Shown here: piece by piece, positions 4,320-7,928 of the stretch
How positions within the stretch are numbered: position 1 is the stretch's first letter
Layout of the letters: each line of letters starts with the position of its first letter
Source of the DNA: a bacterium
GTDB lineage: Bacteria; AUK180
DNA length: 7,928 bases
Reading direction: 5' to 3'
NCBI GenBank assembly: GCA_021162505.1
Contig: JAGGYO010000153.1
Location: 1 to 7,928, forward strand
The notes under the pieces: model-generated
Told to the model about the DNA's origin: nothing
What the model saw: the letters and a program-made list of their open reading frames with translations, nothing else
Database searches by the model: none
Translations under genes and position numbers: made by a program

Positions 4320-7300
4320 ATGAAAAAGTTGGTTTTATTTTCTTTTGTTCTTTTTTTGACCTTTTTTTCTGTTACGATTTTTTCTGTCACTTATACGGTT
4401 ACAAACACAAATGATTCCGGTGGAGGTTCGTTGAGGCAGGCGATAATAGATGCCAATGGCAATTTTGGAGCTGATACGATAAATTTCAGCATCCCGGGAT
4501 CCGCGCCATTTACTATTAAACCCAATAGTGCGTTACCTAGTATAAATGATAACTGGGATAGTGGTACAGTTATAGATGCTGGTACAAATCACGATATTAT
4601 CATTGACGGTTCCAGTGCGGGTGTTGTCACTTACGGTCTTCATATCATTTCAGACAACAATGTCATTTCAGGATTGGTAATAAACAATTTCGGTGGCCAT
4701 GGTATTTTCATTGATGGCTGTAGCAATACCATTTTAGTTAATAATTATATCGGCACGGATGCAAGCGGAACAGTGGACCAAGGTAATTCATGGAGTGGTG
4801 TATATATCACTAATGGTGCCCAATCAAATACAATTGGTGGCACAGTAGCAGGTTCAAGAAATATCATATCAGGTAATAACCAGCATGGTGTCTATATCGC
4901 TAGCAGTGGGACGGATAATAATGTTGTTCTTGGTAATTACATTGGAACGGATGTATCTGGTGCAATTGATTTGGGTAATTTATGGGCCGGTGTATACATC
5001 GTGAGTGGAGCTAAATCAAATATAATTGGTGGTACAGTTATAGGCGCAAGAAATATTATCTCCGGTAATAATCATGGTGTTTTAATCACCGGAACTGGGA
5101 CGGATAATAATGTTGTTCTTGGTAATTACATTGGAACTGATTTAAATGGCACGACTGATTTAGGTAATTCATTAGATGGTGTTTACATCGAAAATGGTGC
5201 CCAATCAAATACAATTGGTGGAACAGTTGCAGGTGCAAGAAATATCATATCTGGTAATGACCAAAACGGTATATATCTTTTTGAAAGTGGTACGGATAAT
5301 AATGTAATTCTTGGTAATTACATTGGAACGGATGTGAATGGCATTTCTGTTTTAGGTAATTCATGGAGTGGTGTATACATAGCGAATGGAGCTAAATCAA
5401 ATATTATTGGTGGTGCAGCTGCCGGTGCAAGAAATATCATATCAGGTAATAATCGGTATGGTGTTGATATTACTGGCACCAGCACTGATAATAATGTTGT
5501 TATTGGTAATTACATTGGAACAAATGTAAATGGCAATGTTGATCTTGGAAATTCATGGGCCGGTGTATACATCCGAAGTGGTGCTCAATTAAATACCATT
5601 GGCGGAGCAGACACAGTGGCGAGAAATATTATATCAGGAAATGATTGGTACGGTATTTATATTGAAAGTACAGGAACAATTGACAATCTCGTGATCGGCA
5701 ATTATATCGGAACGGATGTGACAGGTACCGCCAAAGTGGGGAATTCACTTACTGGAATCTACTTATTCGGAGGAGATTCTAATATTATTGGTGGAAGTGA
5801 CCCGGGTACCGGGAATCTGATCTCGGGAAATGGCCAGGCCGGAGTGATGCTGAGGGAGGTAAGCAATTGTCAAGTAATGGGTAATTTAATAGGCACAAAT
5901 GCTGCCGGGACAGGGAATCTGTCAAATTTTACATATGGAGTAGCACTGAACGCATCATCTGGCAATACGATCGGCGGAGCGGTTTCCGGTGCTGGGAATG
6001 TGATTTCATGCAACCCTGTGGGAATAAGAGTTTACAATAACTCCAGTGATAATCTGTTTGCCGGAAACTTTATCGGGACAGATATTTCGGGTACGCTTGA
6101 TCGTGGAAATACTCTCAATGGTATTTGGATATATAATGGGGCAAATAGCAATACGGTCGGCGGCACCGTAGCGGGAGCAAGAAATATTATTTCAGGAAAT
6201 AATAATAGTGGAATACTGATCGAGGATAGTAATGTGCATAGTAATGTGGTTCTTGGCAATTATATCGGTACGGATGTAAATGGTATAGCAGATTTAGGTA
6301 ATTCATTCCATGGTATATACATATCCGCTGGCGCACAATTAAATACAATTGGCGGAACAGATGCTTCTGCAAGAAATATTATTTCCGGTAATAATTGGGA
6401 GGGTATTCTTATATCGGGTAGTGGTACGGATAATAATCAGATCCTCGGAAATTTTGTCGGAACCGATGTTAATGGAACCGCAGATCTAGGCAATTCAGCC
6501 AATGGCGTAGATATTAGCGGTGGTGCTCAATCAAATACAATCGGTGGTACAATAGAAGGATCTAAAAATATTATTTCGGGTAATAATAGCAATGGTATCA
6601 TAATTAGCGGTGGTGGTACGGATAATAATATAGTTTTTGGAAATTACATAGGTACTGATATTAGCGGTACTATTGATGTTGGAAATTCTATGAATGGCTT
6701 ATATATCTATGATAGCGCCCAGTCAAATACAATTGGCGGAACAATTTCAGGTATGGCGAATATTATTGCTTTCAACGCTTGGGACGGAGTATATATTCAT
6801 GGGAATTTAACCGATAATAACAGAATTTCCGGCAACTCAATATTTTCAAATACCGGACTGGGGATTGATCTTGCGGCTGATGGGGTAACACTGAATGATG
6901 CCGGTGACGCTGATACCGGACCGAATGAGAATTTGAACTTTCCTGTAATAACGGATATTGTTCAAACGGGAATCGATACTTATACGATCAATGGAACTGC
7001 TGTCGCAAGTATTGAAGTTGAACTTTACATCGTCAATAATTCAACAGCAAGCGTAACAGCTGACCCAACCGGTTATGGTGAAGGGTATGAATACTATACA
7101 ACTTTGATTACCGATGTCAGTGGGAATTTTTCACTCGCTGGAGTAAACCTCTCAGCGGATGCTGTATTAAGCACTCTTGCGATTGACGGAACAGAAAATA
7201 CTTCGGAATTTAGTAAAAATAAAGCAATTTCATCAAATACCGTAACTATCTCAATTAACGATGATGCACCTATTTCTAAAATGCAGGGAGCAACAGATAT

Positions 7301-7928
7301 TTTAATGTCAAATTTTACACTATCAGCGGATGCGGATAATGCTATTTGGACTGATATCAAGGTAGAGGGCAGTGGAACAAATATTGACACAGATATTAAT
7401 TCTATTAAAATATATAAAGATAACGGAAACGGTATCTTTTCTTCGGCAGAGGATACACCGCTTGGAAACGGAATATTTGCATCCGGTATTTCAAACATTG
7501 ATATAATTGACCAAAATATTACTGCAACCACCTCTTTGTACTTTATTGCTATTGATCTTAATTCAAATGTAAGCATTGGAAATACATTTAATATCAGTAT
7601 CCCTAATACTTCAAATTTCACAATTGCTTCTCCTGATACAATGGCTGATTTTTCACCATTTATATCCGGTTCAGTTATTGTCACCGATAGTCCTGATCCA
7701 ATTACGGTTCTACCAACGGATATTGCAGTAAGCACAACAAAAACGGGTATAAACGATTTATTGTTTGAAAAACTTACATTCTCTACTTTAAATGAAACGG
7801 GAACGCTATCCGTAATAAAAACCGATTTAATTGGAACAGGTGATGATAATGATATAACTGATGTGAAAATATATCTTGATAACGGTGATGACAGTTTTTC
7901 CGTTGCCGACGATACATTGATAGGAACA
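4320..7928 (+). CDS. Large secreted right-handed beta-helix repeat protein (C-terminus beyond the window)
   Basis: The frame stays open for 1203 codons to the right edge. Residues 1-22 are a signal peptide (Met-Lys-Lys, then a Leu/Phe/Val core), so the product is exported. Residues 23-56 carry VTNTNDSGGGSLRQAI and ADTINF, the N-terminal signature of CSLREA-type beta-helix proteins, with Gly where the family often has Cys. Eleven repeats of 61-64 residues follow (145-841), each built from IGTD, LGNS, GVYI, SNTIGG, ARNIISGN and TDNNVVLGNY blocks, as in NosD/PbH1-like parallel beta-helices. The segment GLGIDL, GDADTGPN, NFPVI (846-877) and an Ig-like domain ending in NTSEFS (about 878-970) form the usual helix exit. 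From about 983 come two copies of an Asp-rich module with loops DNGNGIFSSAED (1034-1045) and DNGDDSFSVADD (1187-1198). It is probably a surface or released adhesin or polysaccharide-binding protein. No catalytic residues can be recognised, and any anchor would lie in the missing C-terminus. Confidence 0.92.
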   Translation, partial: MKKLVLFSFVLFLTFFSVTIFSVTYTVTNTNDSGGGSLRQAIIDANGNFGADTINFSIPGSAPFTIKPNSALPSINDNWDSGTVIDAGTNHDIIIDGSSAGVVTYGLHIISDNNVISGLVINNFGGHGIFIDGCSNTILVNNYIGTDASGTVDQGNSWSGVYITNGAQSNTIGGTVAGSRNIISGNNQHGVYIASSGTDNNVVLGNYIGTDVSGAIDLGNLWAGVYIVSGAKSNIIGGTVIGARNIISGNNHGVLITGTGTDNNVVLGNYIGTDLNGTTDLGNSLDGVYIENGAQSNTIGGTVAGARNIISGNDQNGIYLFESGTDNNVILGNYIGTDVNGISVLGNSWSGVYIANGAKSNIIGGAAAGARNIISGNNRYGVDITGTSTDNNVVIGNYIGTNVNGNVDLGNSWAGVYIRSGAQLNTIGGADTVARNIISGNDWYGIYIESTGTIDNLVIGNYIGTDVTGTAKVGNSLTGIYLFGGDSNIIGGSDPGTGNLISGNGQAGVMLREVSNCQVMGNLIGTNAAGTGNLSNFTYGVALNASSGNTIGGAVSGAGNVISCNPVGIRVYNNSSDNLFAGNFIGTDISGTLDRGNTLNGIWIYNGANSNTVGGTVAGARNIISGNNNSGILIEDSNVHSNVVLGNYIGTDVNGIADLGNSFHGIYISAGAQLNTIGGTDASARNIISGNNWEGILISGSGTDNNQILGNFVGTDVNGTADLGNSANGVDISGGAQSNTIGGTIEGSKNIISGNNSNGIIISGGGTDNNIVFGNYIGTDISGTIDVGNSMNGLYIYDSAQSNTIGGTISGMANIIAFNAWDGVYIHGNLTDNNRISGNSIFSNTGLGIDLAADGVTLNDAGDADTGPNENLNFPVITDIVQTGIDTYTINGTAVASIEVELYIVNNSTASVTADPTGYGEGYEYYTTLITDVSGNFSLAGVNLSADAVLSTLAIDGTENTSEFSKNKAISSNTVTISINDDAPISKMQGATDILMSNFTLSADADNAIWTDIKVEGSGTNIDTDINSIKIYKDNGNGIFSSAEDTPLGNGIFASGISNIDIIDQNITATTSLYFIAIDLNSNVSIGNTFNISIPNTSNFTIASPDTMADFSPFISGSVIVTDSPDPITVLPTDIAVSTTKTGINDLLFEKLTFSTLNETGTLSVIKTDLIGTGDDNDITDVKIYLDNGDDSFSVADDTLIGT
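4752..6842 (+). repeat. Eleven tandem coding repeats of 183-192 bases (beta-helix units)
   Basis: Starting each unit at its G-T-(D/N) gives lengths of 64, 63, 64, 64, 64, 61, 61, 64, 64, 64 and 64 residues. All unit lengths are multiples of three bases, so the frame is kept. Some DNA is still nearly identical: a 41-base block at 4908-4948 recurs exactly at 5097-5137, and a 29-base block at 4812 recurs at 5193. The sixth and seventh units are shorter, more diverged and richer in G+C. The first four units alternate between two subtypes, GAQSNTIGG and GAKSNIIGG. Confidence 0.9.
7353..7928 (+). repeat. Two copies of an Asp-rich module about 153 residues apart
   Basis: Residues 1012-1046 and 1165-1199 of the beta-helix protein align without gaps. 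Shared features are I-K, G-T, D-x-D-I, KIYxDNG, FS, A-x-D-T and a Gly. The DNG-to-DT loop resembles the calcium loops of secreted repeat proteins, with Asp at its first and last positions. The second copy is cut by the window edge, so more copies may follow. Confidence 0.65.

Noticed and set aside
6032..6372. Two minus-strand open frames of 75 and 61 codons
   Set aside because: They are antisense to the beta-helix repeats, overlap each other, and have low-complexity translations typical of shadows.
4752..6842. Regular repeats that might suggest a CRISPR array
   Set aside because: The period is 183-192 bases, the frame is open throughout and the translation is a classic beta-helix. There are no short identical repeats with unique spacers.
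7094..7735. A 213-codon open frame on the minus strand
   Set aside because: It lies wholly antisense to the beta-helix protein, whose plus frame has clear domain motifs here. The antisense frame is open as a by-product of composition and has no ribosome binding site that I can see.

Overview
The window comes from an AT-rich bacterium (about one third G+C by eye) that uses GGAG-type ribosome binding sites and sigma70-like promoters. A long secreted right-handed beta-helix protein with tandem IGTD/GARNIISGN repeats points to an environmental Gram-negative-type or candidate-phylum bacterium (Cloacimonadota- or Delongbacteria-like groups carry many such proteins). That placement is inference. No rRNA, tRNA, transposase or CRISPR array is visible.

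Left part (1 to about 3733), minus strand: a compact four-gene operon transcribed leftwards. The order is pdxJ (pyridoxine 5'-phosphate synthase), a GalE-like NAD-dependent sugar-nucleotide epimerase, a divergent aspartate kinase, and an unrecognised beta-rich protein that runs off the left edge. Consecutive genes overlap by 4, 4 and 8 bases, so they are almost certainly co-transcribed and translationally coupled. The three recognised products belong to unrelated pathways (vitamin B6, sugar nucleotides or cell surface, aspartate-family amino acids). The grouping may be a growth-related housekeeping operon rather than one pathway.

Middle (about 3740-4319): a 580-base divergent intergenic region with an extended -10 promoter at each end. 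Both promoters have a TTGATT -35 box and a TGTTATA-type -10. Between them is a patchwork of non-coding repeats: a GC-rich 30-base imperfect palindrome whose T:T mismatches recur every fourth base, two runs of 7-base tandem repeats, and a duplicated GCTC(T/C)GTGGTTATT motif.

Right part (4320 to the right edge), plus strand: one very long open frame (1203 codons without a stop, truncated by the window). It encodes an exported protein made of a signal peptide, a GSLRQAI N-terminal motif, eleven beta-helix repeat units of 61-64 residues, a conserved cap and Ig-like domain, and two copies of an Asp-rich module of about 153 residues. The repeat tract shows a two-unit higher-order duplication and a diverged pair of units in its middle, so it appears to be actively expanding. 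The most unusual items are this repeat architecture, the periodic-mismatch palindrome, the aspartate kinase with altered nucleotide-site residues, and the unidentified fourth operon gene.
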